Shown: piece by piece, positions 12,651 through 25,199 of the stretch | Layout: each line of letters opens with the position of its first letter | How positions within the stretch are numbered: position 1 is the stretch's first letter | The notes under the pieces: generated by a model | What the model was told of the DNA's origin: nothing | The model's database searches: none | What the model saw: the letters and a program-made list of their open reading frames with translations, nothing else | Program-made: the position numbers and the translations under genes | Assembly: GCF_003073045.1 (NCBI RefSeq) | Contig: NC_037603.1 | Coordinates: 19,226,192 to 19,290,191, forward strand | Direction of reading: 5' to 3' | Source of the DNA: Pomacea canaliculata | Lineage: Eukaryota > Mollusca > Gastropoda > Architaenioglossa > Ampullariidae | Length of the DNA stretch: 64,000 nt

Positions 12651-13059
12651 AGTTTTAAGGATTACGCGCCCTATTTTTAATTACACATTATCGTTAATGA
12701 AATAATTTCTCTTTACAAAATTCTTTTAATCCCGTTGATTCTTCATTTTTTCAAGTTCTTTTTTATTTTTATTATTATGTTTGTTATTGTTATTATTAGT
12801 TATTGTTATTATTGTTATTATTAAATACATATTACAATAATATACACATATTTAATGTCACTTAATTTAAAAAATGTAATGTGTAAACAAAAATATTTCG
12901 CTCTATTTCTTTCAGTATAAATGTTGTCACTGTTATTAATGTGATCACTAACCCACAGGGAGCAGGCAACATTACTCTTCCTGGTTGTTCTAGTCATATG
13001 GAGTGTTATATTGCACGATTGTACTGATTCAAGACACTTTTATTACATCCTGGTGCAGA

Positions 13060-13321
13060 ATGAAGCTTGCCCAGCAGGTGGACTTACCTGTTGCCAGTGA
13101 TCTCAGGATCGAGAAAGAAAAGTGAAAGGTAGGTCTGGGCATTGACACTTGAGGTTTACATATACACGCCTACCCCTCTGTAGATATGCTGTGTGTTTGA
13201 CTGTTTTCAACATCTAGAAGCAATATTTTTGCATCGTGTTTTTTCTAAGTTTGTTTATTTGCTTCCTCTGTGTTTTCTATCAGCAACTATCTGTAAAATA
13301 ACAGTGAGACCTGAAAACACC
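13060..13321 (+). promoter_or_regulatory. Candidate 5' non-coding exons of mucin copy 2
   Basis: A strong donor (AAAG/GTAGGT) follows position 13128, and an acceptor (TTTTCTATCAG) ends at 13283, just before the exon with the ATG. This suggests at least one spliced non-coding exon. It is inferred from splice signals alone. Confidence 0.35.
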
Positions 13322-16177
13322 ATGAGCGACAAGACAGCAACATCCACAACTGGATTGCCAGTAAGTGATATATATTTTATCTTCCACAAAACTATTTCCT
13401 TTCTAACCAAGATAGCTGCAGGTGCGATGGAGTAAAAGACAGAAAATACAACTGCTAAAGTTTTAAAAAACATCAATTTAATGGCTTAAAAATCTTTAGT
13501 CCGAGTAAGGTTTAATATATTTTAACTTCTTGAAAATTTGTAATATAAATGTTTATAGAAATAAATATATACACTAAAATTATATAAAGTATAACTATTA
13601 AAATATATTATTACACTAAATATATCATAAAATATATTTAAAATATAATTAATATTAAATATATTAAAAATACTAACATTTTTTAAATTACAGATTGAAC
13701 TTAATCTTGATAATTACAAAGGTGCATCATGCCAAGGAGGTATGTTTTTTTCTCCGTTGAAAAGTGCATGTGTGAATGGTTGAGGGGCTTTGTAATAATG
13801 CTATGAAAAAAAAAAGAAAAAGAAAGAAAAAAGAAAGAAAAAAGAAAGAAAAAAGAAAGAAAGAGAGAAATTTATAACGCCAAAAGTAAGAATCTAGGTC
13901 CACATACAGTTTTAATGGTGAAGTAGTTAGCTGACAACAAGACACTCTGAAAGTTACAAATGTGCTTGTTCTGCTTCCAGAGAATAAAGAAGTAAGATTT
14001 AAAATACTGCATCCAATCATCAATGCAATATCCAACTGGAGTTCCCCTTCCAGTAGTAAGTTTGATAGTTTTTGTAAAGCTTTCATAAAGATTATGAGAA
14101 TATAGTGTGTGATAAGGACCCAGTCTATTTATAGAAAAATCATAAAGACAAACAGCGTTGCCAGAGTGATGTCCCCTCTCCTGACAGGCTTTCGGAGCTC
14201 AGTGCGCTCGCGGACAAGATGGTAGAGATGATGCTGTTTGTTTACAGTGAAAGAGAGGCTAATACTGTGACCGCCACACGTCTGTCTCTTCTAGTTTAAT
14301 AAAAAGTTCAATTTCGAGTTTTGTCATTGACTACCATCTGGAATGACATCGTTGTCAAAATTTAAATAGTGTAGTAGGTTAGTTTTATATGGTTATACTG
14401 GTTTTAAAACGTAAAATTCAAGATACTTCACGACGAAAAGCACAAACCACACGTAGGTACCTATAACCAGAGAAGTAGTCCTGCAAAATTTGGACTGTGA
14501 TCTTAAAAATGGTGTGAAATTGTAAAATCAGAATCTCCCCTTTCACACAAACACACTCACACACACACACTCATAACGTTGCGCTCTGCTTATTCTTAAT
14601 GTATAAGATAACACTTTATTTATCCCAGAGGGCAATTCGATGCAGCTCGATATAAAAGCACTAAATAATACCACAACCTATTCACACCCACCAAACAGAC
14701 TCACACATTCATGTTTCAGACAGCTGCATTCATTTGCACACAGGAACATTCAAAAGTCAAACAAACTGAAACAACGGAAACCTCAGTCTGTGGTCCTGCA
14801 TATAAGTACAAATAAAGTTAGAAAAAGTATCCCACAGGACATGCACATACACAGTTTCAATATATATATGCGCGCAAACTTGTGACTGTTTTATTGTTGC
14901 CCCAAACATTTTCTGTTGTTTCCTTTTAGACTCTGCATCAACACGTCATCTGACAATAAGCAACAGAAGCGTTTCCAGTAAAGGAAGCAATCATTTTCAT
15001 AAAGGTATGAATATTTAGCATTTTGACAGTGGTTTGAAAAATTGAGTATGCTGGAAAAGACAGCTAACCCATTTTCATTTTACTGGAAAAACCTTTTCTA
15101 TCTGCTAAAAATTATAGTAATAATGAGCAGAAAATATGGTAATGAGTATCAACAGTATCAAGCAACTACTTGACGACCACACTTTAATTACAAATGTTTA
15201 TCCCAAGTATAGAACTTGAACATTACATGTAAGTAATTTATTCTAATGACAGCAGTAAGTTAAGAATTAATTATAATTATTACTATGATAAAGTGGACAT
15301 TTTGTTTTCAGTTAAAGTCCATAGTAATCCGTTGTTGAAAAGAAATCTCTTGATACTGTTTGGTGTGATTGTCGCCATTCTCGCCATCGTGGGCCTGGTT
15401 GTTTTTGCTGCTATTTACTCCTCAAAAGAAGGTAAAAGAAAACTATATTCATTATTTTTTATGCTGAATATATATAGTACTTACTTTTGAATTCAGAAAC
15501 TTAGAAATTAATGGCTTAAAGGCTAAAGAAAAATGTGGCCGATATATATATACAGAATGAATTTTTAACTCTTGAAAATGTCATCACACTCATTTTCACA
15601 CCTACTTCAATTACAAAGAAGCTTTTTATTTTTGTTTTTTTTTTCTTCTTCTTTCTTTTTCTTCTTAATCCTCCAGAACTTTTTTGATTTTCGTCTTTTT
15701 TTTTTGCATTCTTTAGAATGATTCTTTTTCTGTCCCTTCCTTCTTTTTTCTCCCTGTTTATTAACACACTTCACTGACCATTTGATATTGCAGACAGGAT
15801 ACATGCATTCTCAGGTAAGGAAAAATTATTAGATTATTTAACTGGTAATAAAAACTACAATATAAAAACTACAATTAACCTTGTTATTTACTGTTATTCA
15901 ATCAAATGATGATAATTATAATCTTAGAGACCTTAATAATAAACTTGCCACAAAATATTTTCTGAAATCAACTTTAAGATGTTATATGCAGAATAATTAT
16001 GTTAGTTAACCTTTTTAGAATAATTTTTGTAATCTTCTTTTTACTTTTTATTATCTGTGCAGGACAATTCGAGGTGATCGAAACTTTTAACTCGAAGATG
16101 GCGGAGTCAGATTCAAAAGAGTTCCAAGGCTTCCAAAAAAGATTTTGTGCCAACGTAAGAATATAATGAGAAATGAA

Positions 16178-16221
<44 letters not shown>

Positions 16222-17959
16222 GGTCTTAAGATCATTTGCTTGGTAGAAATAAAGCGGTCTAGAAGAAGAAGAAGATGGCAGATGCATAAGTCAATCCATC
16301 AATGTAGGACATGATTATATAGAAGAGTTTTTTTTAAAAAAAGAGTTAATGTTTGTTTCCATTTTATACACAGATTGAGTCTGTTCTGATTAGCAGTGTC
16401 AGCGCCATACTCTGCGAAATAAACAATTTGAGGTAAGCATCATCATCATCATCATCATCATCATTATCATCATCATCATCGTCGTCGTCGTCGTTTCCTC
16501 ATCATCATTGTCTTCGTCGTCGTTTTTGTTGTTTTAACTTCAGAGTGTGTCCTTTCAGCCCCGGCTCCATTATAGTGAACTTCAGTTTAGCGATCAAACC
16601 ACAAGATTCCGTGAGTATTAATGAAACACACCAGCTACTTACCAGTCTCCTTCACGGCCCTCAGGTTGGAGTGATGGCGGTCGATCCTTCAAGAACCCAC
16701 CTTGCAGCAAATTTGACCAGAAACGGTGAGTGCAAATGACACCATTGTGAGAATAAGAGAATAAATTCTACAACTGTTCTTCTGATTTTCGCATACCTCG
16801 ACTCATTCACAGCCTAAAATAAATAAGTATTCCGCTTTTAAATGCACAGATAGCTCTAAGAACAATTGTCATCCCAACAAAAACAAATAACCTTAACAAA
16901 TAATTATGCCAAAGCACTAGAAAACAAGTAAAAATATATTTACTATGCAAATAATTTTTCTCAAATTTTATTGTATTTAGGAATAGTATTTGCAAGGCAG
17001 AGAAAAATTTCAAGCCAGCCCGAGTCGTGAACTCTGACAAATATCCTGGCTTGATCTTTACGATTAGATTGGTCTTTACGGTTTCCTTCATATTACAAAC
17101 ATGTTACAATACTCCATTAGTTTTCCACATATGTTAAAAAAATACATAGACATATCAGTACTCCAAGAAGTAGTCAATGGGTGAGACAAGGGGTGATTTT
17201 GCAGTGACAGGCGACAGTTTTAAGACATCGAAGCCTTCCAGCTGCTCATCTGATTCCCTACCCATCATGCATCTGCCGTACACCTACCCGGACTACTGCG
17301 GAGACTATCAGGTGTGCATACAGGGCAAAGTAGTGATGAAGAAATGTCCTGAAGGAGAGGAGTTTGCCTTCACTTCATCGGATGCCACTGTGATCTGTAC
17401 CCCGCCCTCCAATGCCACCTACTGCGGGAAGAAAAGAGAAGAAACGATTGGAAACTGCAGTGCGGCACCAACCACAGCATCGTCAGCAGTTAAGTTAAGA
17501 AAGAGAGAAAGAAAGAAAGGACCGAAAAAAAAAACAATAAAGAATCTGTTCAGCTGGACAATTATTATTGAAGATGTAGCTATTGGACACATTGGTAATC
17601 AAATATTCTAGGATGTGTTTTAGAAGACCTTGTGACTGAAAGTAAAGGGAAATAAAAGAAGTGACAAACACCACAACAACAGCTGTATCTCTTGATGATG
17701 TCGCTGTTATTTTCTTTTTATAGATTGGCTACCTGTGTACACGTGTCCAAGCACGGAGAACATCTACCTCCCTGCTGTTGACACCTACCCACACCACTGT
17801 GGGAAGTATCAGGAATGTGTGGATGGAAGGAGTGTAGACAGGAAGTGCGCTGACGGAGCTCACTATGTGTATGGACGAACAAGGGAATCTTGCAGGCATC
17901 CTCATGATCCAGAAACTTTTTGTAACAAAATGAAAACCTTTTTTAATGTCACAGAGTAA
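13322..17959 (+). CDS. Type II membrane protein, SEA plus two chitin-binding type-2 domains (copy 2, complete)
   Basis: Eleven exons: 13322-13360 (ATG), 13694-13739, 13981-14055, 14930-15004, 15312-15431, 15794-15814, 16063-16154, 16374-16432, 16559-16725, 17205-17594, 17724-17959 (TAA). They total 1320 bases, 439 residues, one frame, all GT-AG. Residues 1-90 form a hydrophilic tail ending in LLKR; the transmembrane helix is at about 91-113. The 21-base micro-exon codes DRIHAFS. SEA spans about 126-231 with G-S-I-I-V at 178-182. The first chitin-binding domain has its first cysteine at about 245 (CGDYQVC core), then a short basic linker; the second starts at about 369 (CGKYQEC core). The Thr-rich linker of copy 1 is nearly absent. 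Exon lengths 21, 92, 59 and 390 equal those of copy 1. Inferred role: an N-in, chitin-binding, SEA-cleaved surface protein. This is the reference member of the cluster. Confidence 0.85.
16178..16220. repeat. (ATG)n microsatellite in an intron of copy 2
   Basis: About 14 trinucleotide units in the intron between the two upstream SEA exons. Confidence 0.9.
16438..16492. repeat. (ATC)n/(GTC)n microsatellite in an intron of copy 2
   Basis: CAT/ATC units followed by GTC units, directly after the 59-base SEA exon. Confidence 0.9.
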
Positions 17960-18164
17960 ACCACAAATGTCAGGTGGGATGTGTTGTTAGCAAAAAGTGG
18001 GTGTGTGTATATATATGTGTGTTTGTGTGTCTGTGTGTGTCTGAGAGAGATAGCATGAAAGTTTTTGCACTTGCATACACTGTCAGGAACAGAAAGACTT
18101 TTGTTGAAGGTGGACTAAACAGCACCAGAGGCAAAACCTAAACAGGTGCCACATGTATAAAAAA

Positions 18165-18270
18165 TTATGTGAGTCCCGATGCAAGATGTGAACCGAGGAC
18201 TTTAAATTCTCACTGCAGTGGTGACGCGGGCGTTGTACTACCACAGCACTGGACCGTCCTGTCTTCTACG
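18165..18270 (-). mobile_element. Possible tRNA-derived SINE fragment
   Basis: On the minus strand the segment carries a box-B-like GGTTCACATC, preceded by a GTGGTAGTACAACG stretch that could be a box A. This arrangement is typical of tRNA-derived SINE heads. No cloverleaf or tail was confirmed. A similar box-B-like motif (GGGTTCAGGTCC, minus strand) occurs near 20490. Confidence 0.35.
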
Positions 18271-18537
18271 ATTCTTATTTTGTTTAATGTGTGTAGCTCT
18301 AAAGATTAATACTGTTAATCATCCTCCTTCTCCTCCTCCTCTTCCTCCTCCTCCTCATCATTTACTTTGTGTTTGAGTAGTGTTTGTTGTAGAAGTCAGG
18401 GTGTCTCTTCTATACGAATATATTTATGGTTGTTTATGATTTAGTCTAACTATGGTTTATTTAAAACACTCTCAGCAAATTTTTTATGGAAAGGCCTGAT
18501 ATAAATCCTCATTATTATTATTTCAATGACAATCACA

Positions 18538-18543
18538 AATAAA
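18538..18543 (+). terminator. Candidate poly(A) signal for copy 2
   Basis: AATAAA about 580 bases after the stop codon of copy 2. Position only. Confidence 0.35.
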
Positions 18544-19012
18544 TTCACTACTAGATTATAGAGTGTTGCTTTTTATGTCAAGTATTAAGTCCTCTTACAT
18601 AAATAAATAACTGTGATTATCTGCTTATTTCTATTCTTGTGTTGGTATTGTAATTTATTTCTCTATTATTTGGTTCATGCACATTAGGGTAGAAAATATG
18701 AGGATCTTGTGGATGGTAAAATAATAAAAAAAATTGTGTGCATTTATGTCCTTATTTTGATTGTAAAACGTATGCATGTCTGAGTTCTTTATAATGTTCC
18801 TCACTCTCACTCCTCCATAGACTAAAACTAGGAATAAATACTATATAAAAATAAATTCACATTCTTTTCACATAGCTTTCCACAATTGTCATGTGATAAC
18901 TTAAAGTTTTCTTGAGCGTTGCTGTGGGAGGGAGCACAGTAGCCTCGGGACCTTCCGAGCTGAGATTGTCTCCCTTAACTCTTCTGGACTTTCCTTTGTC
19001 AGACTGTAGGTC

Positions 19013-19285
19013 TGTGTGTGTGTGTGAGAGAGAGAGAGAATGAGAGTGTGTGAGAGAGAGAGAGAGAAAAAAAAGAGTGTTCGTGAGAGAATGAGAAAGT
19101 GTGAGAGAGAGAACGAGAGAATGTGTGAGAGAGAAAATGAGTGTTAGTGAGAGAGAGAGAGAGTGAGAAGTGTGTGAGGAAGAATGAGAGAGTGTGCGAG
19201 AGAGAAAATGAGAGTGAGAGAGAATGAGAGAGCATGTGAGAGAAAGAATGAGAGAGTGTGTGAGAGAAAGAATGAGTGTGTGTGT
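19013..19285. repeat. GA/GT-rich low-complexity tract
   Basis: About 270 bases of imperfect GA and GAGT repeats. The His/Ser/Leu-rich open frames read from the other strand are products of the repeat. Confidence 0.9.
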
Positions 19286-19477
19286 GCGCGCTAGTAATTT
19301 TTTCCAAGTGACTTTGTGAAGAAGGTTAGAAACTCAGAAGCCAAGCACACCTTCCATCATCTCAGCAAGATCTACGTGCAGTATAACGGCTCTGAACACA
19401 ATAAACTGTCAGACGACTTCAACCGATAGATGCAAAAACAAATTTAAAAAAAATAGCATGAGGAGAAAACATGTCCG

Positions 19478-19478
<1 letters not shown>

Positions 19479-19504
<26 letters not shown>
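19479..19504. repeat. Poly(T) run
   Basis: Uninterrupted T run of about 26 bases, just before the second duplicated spacer segment. It might mark the A-tail of a minus-strand retroposed sequence, but no body was recognised. Confidence 0.7.
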
Positions 19505-19509
<5 letters not shown>

Positions 19510-19554
19510 AGGAATAAGAAAAAAAATTCAACAGTGCATGCACCACTTGACATT

Positions 19555-20010
19555 TTATAGGTGAGAGGTGTAACGTCTCACCTGTCGTAAATTATGATCT
19601 CACCTTCTCCACCTCTTGTACCTCGTCAGCTCTACCTGCAAGTCGTTGACATCACCATGGTCAAGTGTCGCTGTCCTCTAACAACTTCTCTTCCGGGTAC
19701 GTCTCAAGGTAACAAACTTTCGATGCACTCAGCAGAATGCAAGTCATCTATCTCTGTCTCGCTCTATCTCAGTCTCTCTGTCTTGCTTGACTGAACCCGT
19801 GCTTCTCCGAGCGACTACCTGCGGTGTGTCAGGTATTCAGTTACAGTAAAACCAGGCTCGTGTGTCTCATCCCTTTTCTCTTCTTGTCATGTCTTCCTTT
19901 ACACTCTTTCCTTCAGAAAGCTGTTAATCATCCGATATCGTTGAATGCGCCAACCGTCACACTCGTACTTCTCAGTGTGTTGCCTTTTGTTGTAGTTGTG
20001 GCTGTGGATC
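19555..20010. repeat. Duplicated spacer segment, copy B (upstream of mucin copy 3)
   Basis: Counterpart of 12170-12650, with the same ordered blocks, including CTCTTCCGGGTA and TGTTAATCATCCGATATC. It lies about 7 kb before the start codon of copy 3. The extra distance suggests later expansion of this spacer, including the MULE at 25200. Confidence 0.75.
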
Positions 20011-23000
20011 AAGTGGCAGTGCTTCGTGTCCACGAACATTTTAAGTCGGGATCCTGATAGATGAGCATGTCTGACACCTGTGTTCTCGTCTGTATTACAA
20101 CAGCAAACTTGTTGTAAGGAGTGAACTACATGTCATCCTTGATGTTGTGTCCAAGTCAAGACACTACAAGATGCTGCCAGTTGTTTATAAATTTGGATTT
20201 GTTTGTCAACACGTGCAGATCAGATGGGTACAGATAGTAGTGCAGATATTTAAATCATTAATATATTGTTTGTATGTAGAGTATCTTTCCTTGACACCAA
20301 CGGAAGGCCAAGAGAATTTACACACTCTTACATGCATAGACAAACGTGCAGGAGGACGCACCATTCTATTTTATGATAGATATCAAATGCATCTTAACAC
20401 ACACACCGAGTCAGAAAGAAAGATAGAAGGAGAGGTATGGAAAAAAAAAGGGAACGAACTGAAGAAGAGGTTTTATATTCAAAGATCGGCTGGACCTGAA
20501 CCCACAACATCAGTTTTCAATAGTTGCGACACAGCAAGTGCACGTCCTTACATTTTGGGGCCGGATGTCCGTCATTCTGCATATGAGGGCTAGTCACGTG
20601 ACCCAGCTCATATACATTCGTTTTTGTATACGGTCTCACAAAAAGTTCTTGGTATCTGACTGCGAAACTACGCCGAGCGCTTGGATTTCTTGTGATTCTT
20701 GTCACAAGGAGACAATGGCGGGGTTCGCAGTCATCCACGTGAACATTCAGGGTTCGAATTCTTCTCACCGCAGTAACGTACCACACGGGAATATCTTCAG
20801 AACAACCACACCTCCTGACGACTATAAATCTGACATCTTATCACATTCTCACGTACACACACCCCACCCAGTGCTTTCCATGTCTGGAGTAGTCTTCCAA
20901 GTAGTCATTTACAAAAGCATTCGTCGAGTGTTACTAACTAAAGCTCACACTAAGGGTCTGAGGAGGGGATTCCCCTTAGCTTTCTGGTATTGCTACCCCT
21001 CCTGTGAAAAATACCCTTAGACTTCGTCACCCGCCTAAAATAATCCATCTTGTTACAAGCTGGGTATTAAGGTGGGACTCCAGCAATCACTTGATGACTT
21101 GATTATTAACTTGTTCTTCTCTCGTCACATGAGTGCATGGTCAGTAAATCTGCACCGTGTCTTATCAGCACCTTGGTCTATGAGCAGGATGTCACCTGAG
21201 AGAGCAACGACCCCAATTCCATTAGTTAAAAGAAAAGAAGATTTGTATTTTTATTTGTTTGTAAAGTGCAGTGAGCTTGCCTTTGGCTGGAGAACCTCGT
21301 CATTAAAGTCATCTTGTTATTGTTGTTGTTGAAAATAACTTTTAAAATAAATTGCAACTAGGTTCAAGATTGGATTTGGCAAGACAATTTTTGCCACCAC
21401 CCGTATCACCCATCCCATCACAGCCACAGCCAGAAATCACTCAACCGGAAACGAACGTTGCTGACGTCATTGGCCTCTCAGTCGACATCACGTGGTGTCA
21501 CCTGGGTTTCCCCGGTTCAGAGAAACGTCTAAGATGTCTTTGATCTTACATGATCGCGGATGTTCTGAGCATAATCGAGTGGTGAGGTCACGTGACAGGA
21601 GGTCAAGCAAGTCATGTAGACTCAAGCACATGGAGTAACCACAGACATGGAGTGTCCTGGCTGCCAAAGCTCCTCGGTGGCAGGTTGACTGAAGAGAATT
21701 TTATTGCGATTGTCAGGTGGGGACCAGTCTGTGTGCACTCCCTGAGCGATACCTTATCAGTTGTTAATGTGGTTTAAATTGTTAAAAAAAACACGGATGT
21801 TTGCAGTAAGTGGCATTGAAATTACACCGTTTATTATGCCAGTGATAAATGTTGTCCAGATACTTCTCTATCTCTCTCTACCTTCCAGCTTACTGACAGC
21901 AGACCCTGGGTGCATGGACTTAATGCACACTGAGATAATATGCTTCCTTTAATTTCTTTGCACCCTTTCAGATTTGTTCATTTGTTCATTCACTCATTTC
22001 TTTGAACACATTTTTTTCTTCCTTTCTGTTATTATATCTTATTTTTCATATTAATATTTATTTATTTATTTTTATTTATTTTGTACTCGTCAAAATGTGT
22101 GACAATAATTATACATAACCTCATTAAAACATGTAATCTGTCAACTTATTTCTCTGTGAGTGGTGGTATCTGTTTTATTATTATAATATATTTGTCTGTC
22201 TATTGATACATTTAATTAACCTCAATCCATTATTTCTCTTTTGTAGACTTTTTGAGCTCAAATTTTTATCAGGAATGTTTGAACTTCTGTATTCTTTTAA
22301 TTGAGTATACAAACTTGTCAGTAACAAAAGATTTGTTTCTTGTTGATACTCCTGAATTAGCTGTAGTTTTTTGGTATAAACTATTCATAAACATATTCAT
22401 AAACCTTCATAAACAATTTTTTTCTGTACAGAGAATCTTTTATTTGCTGGAATTTTTTTTAACAACAACAAAAAAAAGGTTACTTCGTGCACAGTCTAAC
22501 ACAGTCTGAAGCCCAGACAAGAGGTCAGATGACGGTAAAAAAAAAACGAACAGGATGTAGGTGCGATGGTGTGATTGAATGAAGTTTAACTCAAGCGAAC
22601 AAAACCAATCAGAACCGTCCTGGTTTACGCCCATCCCGGGTATAATGACAGTCAGCTACTTCCTGGGTTGACTTTTATACTCGATACGCTCGACTGATTC
22701 CATCGTCAAGCTGCTGGCGTCATCACAACTGACGCACAGGTAAAGATGGCGACAGCAGGCAGCAGGTAGGAAGGCGTCTGACATTGCGACAAGTCACGGG
22801 TTGGTCATACTTTCCCACCCGGTGAACATAATCAGGGTTGGGCGTGTGTATACACTGGCTCGAGCCAACATGAATTGAGAGGTAAAGCTGACGAAAAAAA
22901 GACACATGCTTAAAATTATTTTGAGTCGAAAGTGTGAGGTAAGCTCGACACGGTCTTGATTGCGTCGGAGGTCAGGAGGTCAACCAGAATCTGGTAGCAG

Positions 23001-25199
23001 AAATAGGGGATGGTAATTGAGGAAACGAGCTAATTAACTGTTATTGCAAGACCGATATTCTGACAAGCATTATAAAATGCTTTAAAATAATTCTAGCAAA
23101 AATACTCACTCACTCAGACACACTCACTTACCCACCCACCCACTTACCCACCCGGAATGACATTAAAAGTGTTATAAATTTGAAAAAAAACTTATAATAC
23201 ATTCCTCTATAATAAAAATTTGATTCAGTTTTCCTTAACAAAGAAACTGTACACCTTCAGAAAGTTTTTAATAGCTTCAAGCACGTGACCGATTGAATTA
23301 TATATTTAGACATCAGAGTGATGTCTGCAGTCGCAGCCCGTAGAATTCCCTGAAAAGAAGAAAGGTCCACGCCCACGATATTTCTGACACTTCCTGTTCG
23401 AACCTCAGCCAGTGACAACTTGACTGTTGCAAAATTTGTCACAGTGTTTGCTGGCTTATCTCTCAACCGCCAGACAGACACACCTGAGGTCCTTGTAGTT
23501 CTGTCACACTGAGGGAGTCATAGAGACTGTAGGGCTGGCGTATAGGTAACTATGACTTTGTCTTTGTCGGGTACTTAACTTACAGTCACATCAAATGGAG
23601 ACGTTTGTTTTGTAAAGAATAGCAACTTTGTTGGTTTAATAAGGAAGATTAGCCCTGGTCTCTCTGAGTAGCAATAATTAATCCATGAATAAGAGAGGTT
23701 TCTGAGTGAACTTGTTATAACCGTACTGCTTCGTGCAAAAATAAAATTATTGCAATTAAGAGGAAGAAGGCTATGTTGAAGGGTGTATCAAACATAGTAT
23801 GTTAATTAAGCAATTTAAGTACTACAAGATGCAAAAATTATTTTAAAGGATTGTTAAAGTTTGGTTCCTCAACGAATTCAAAAGCTCAATGAAGTCTTCA
23901 CGGCCTGTCTGTCTGGACGTCCATGACGAAGGGATAATAAAATGTCTCTGTGGGATTCATAAATTAAACGCTGAATAATTCCGACTTGTAATTTGCATAT
24001 TATAAATTTTAATGTCTGCAGACGAGATACAAACCTGCACTCAAGTGTTTTCTGATTTATATTTTCAGTGACATGAAATCAGTTTTGAAGATAGTCCCTA
24101 CTAAAAAAAAAAAAAAAGTAATTGCTCTTCCTTGACTTACATGATATATAATGCACTCATAAACATCGGGTACTACATGTCTCAAATGGTTATATTTCAT
24201 CAGTTCCTCGCTCTTGATGAATACTGCGAGTAGGAAAACTCACTGACTCACTGACTCACACTCATTTACTCGAAAAAAAAAAATTAATCCAAACACTTAA
24301 CTCCTGACAGGGATCGAAACTTACAAACGTAATTTACAAATCTTTATTATTTTTATTTTGTTAGTTTCCTCTTGCTTGAAAGTCAGGAAAAGTTGTTTTT
24401 AAACATGCCATACAAGTGGCTTGCCATGGAAACGATCAAAGATGCGCTTTAAAAAACAATTTTAAAATTCTATAAATTTTGACTGTTGTAAGTTCTAAAT
24501 TCTTTCTGAACTAGTCAAGTGAAAGAAAGGTCTACATTTGACTGCTTGAAAATCGGTAGAAACAACTCAGTTATTATTTTTTGTTTTGTTTTGTAAAAAG
24601 GACTTCAGGAAAAAAGTTAAACAGTGTAACTACTAGTCTTTTTTCTAAAGTGGACTTTAAAATGTTTAGATAGATAAAAAGAGAAATTTAGCCAAATTTC
24701 AAGTTTGTCTCACGTGTCAAATATAAAGTTAAATTTATGTGTTCGATGGTAAATATATTAATTTCCTTTCAATTTCTTTTGCAAAACTATTTGATAGACT
24801 GCGCATAAATATATTACTAAAAAAATTTCTTTGCAGACATCTACGCAGTTGGATGTTCAATGAAATTATCTTGAGGTTCAGTTAGTTACATAGAGGTTCA
24901 GAGTTCACTAGCTTCATGACTATTGCCATCTCTGGTGTATCCAGCGCTAATATTTAGCCAAAGGGTGTTGGTGTATCCTGTAAGGTGGCCAGGGTGGTGG
25001 TAGTCAATTCTCATTGAATTCTAATTCAAAGTGTGTTCGCCCATATTAGGAATTTTCCGGCTGTTTGTCTTGTCTAGAAAAGAGCAAAACTTTGGGTGCT
25101 AGGAAATTCCATAGCCATGAGCATGCTTTTGTTTGTAAGGCGGATGAACACTGTTTGTGGTGGTATGCGATATGTCCGTTTAAATAGTCTGGTGCTATG
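20011..25199. other. 5.2-kb spacer without a supported gene
   Basis: Both strands were scanned. Short open frames occur (for example 20147-20593, 20538-21020 and minus 23257-23481), but none shows a domain, hydrophobic signal or splice chain that can be defended. A box-B-like GGTTCGAATTC sits at about 20753 and may belong to a decayed SINE. Confidence 0.5.

Noticed and set aside
18165-18270. A functional tRNA gene on the minus strand
   Set aside because: Only box-B-like and weak box-A-like motifs are present; no cloverleaf could be drawn. Kept as a possible SINE fragment.
20147-21020. Two overlapping plus-strand open frames of about 150 codons
   Set aside because: No domain, hydrophobic signal or convincing splice sites; composition is that of spacer DNA.
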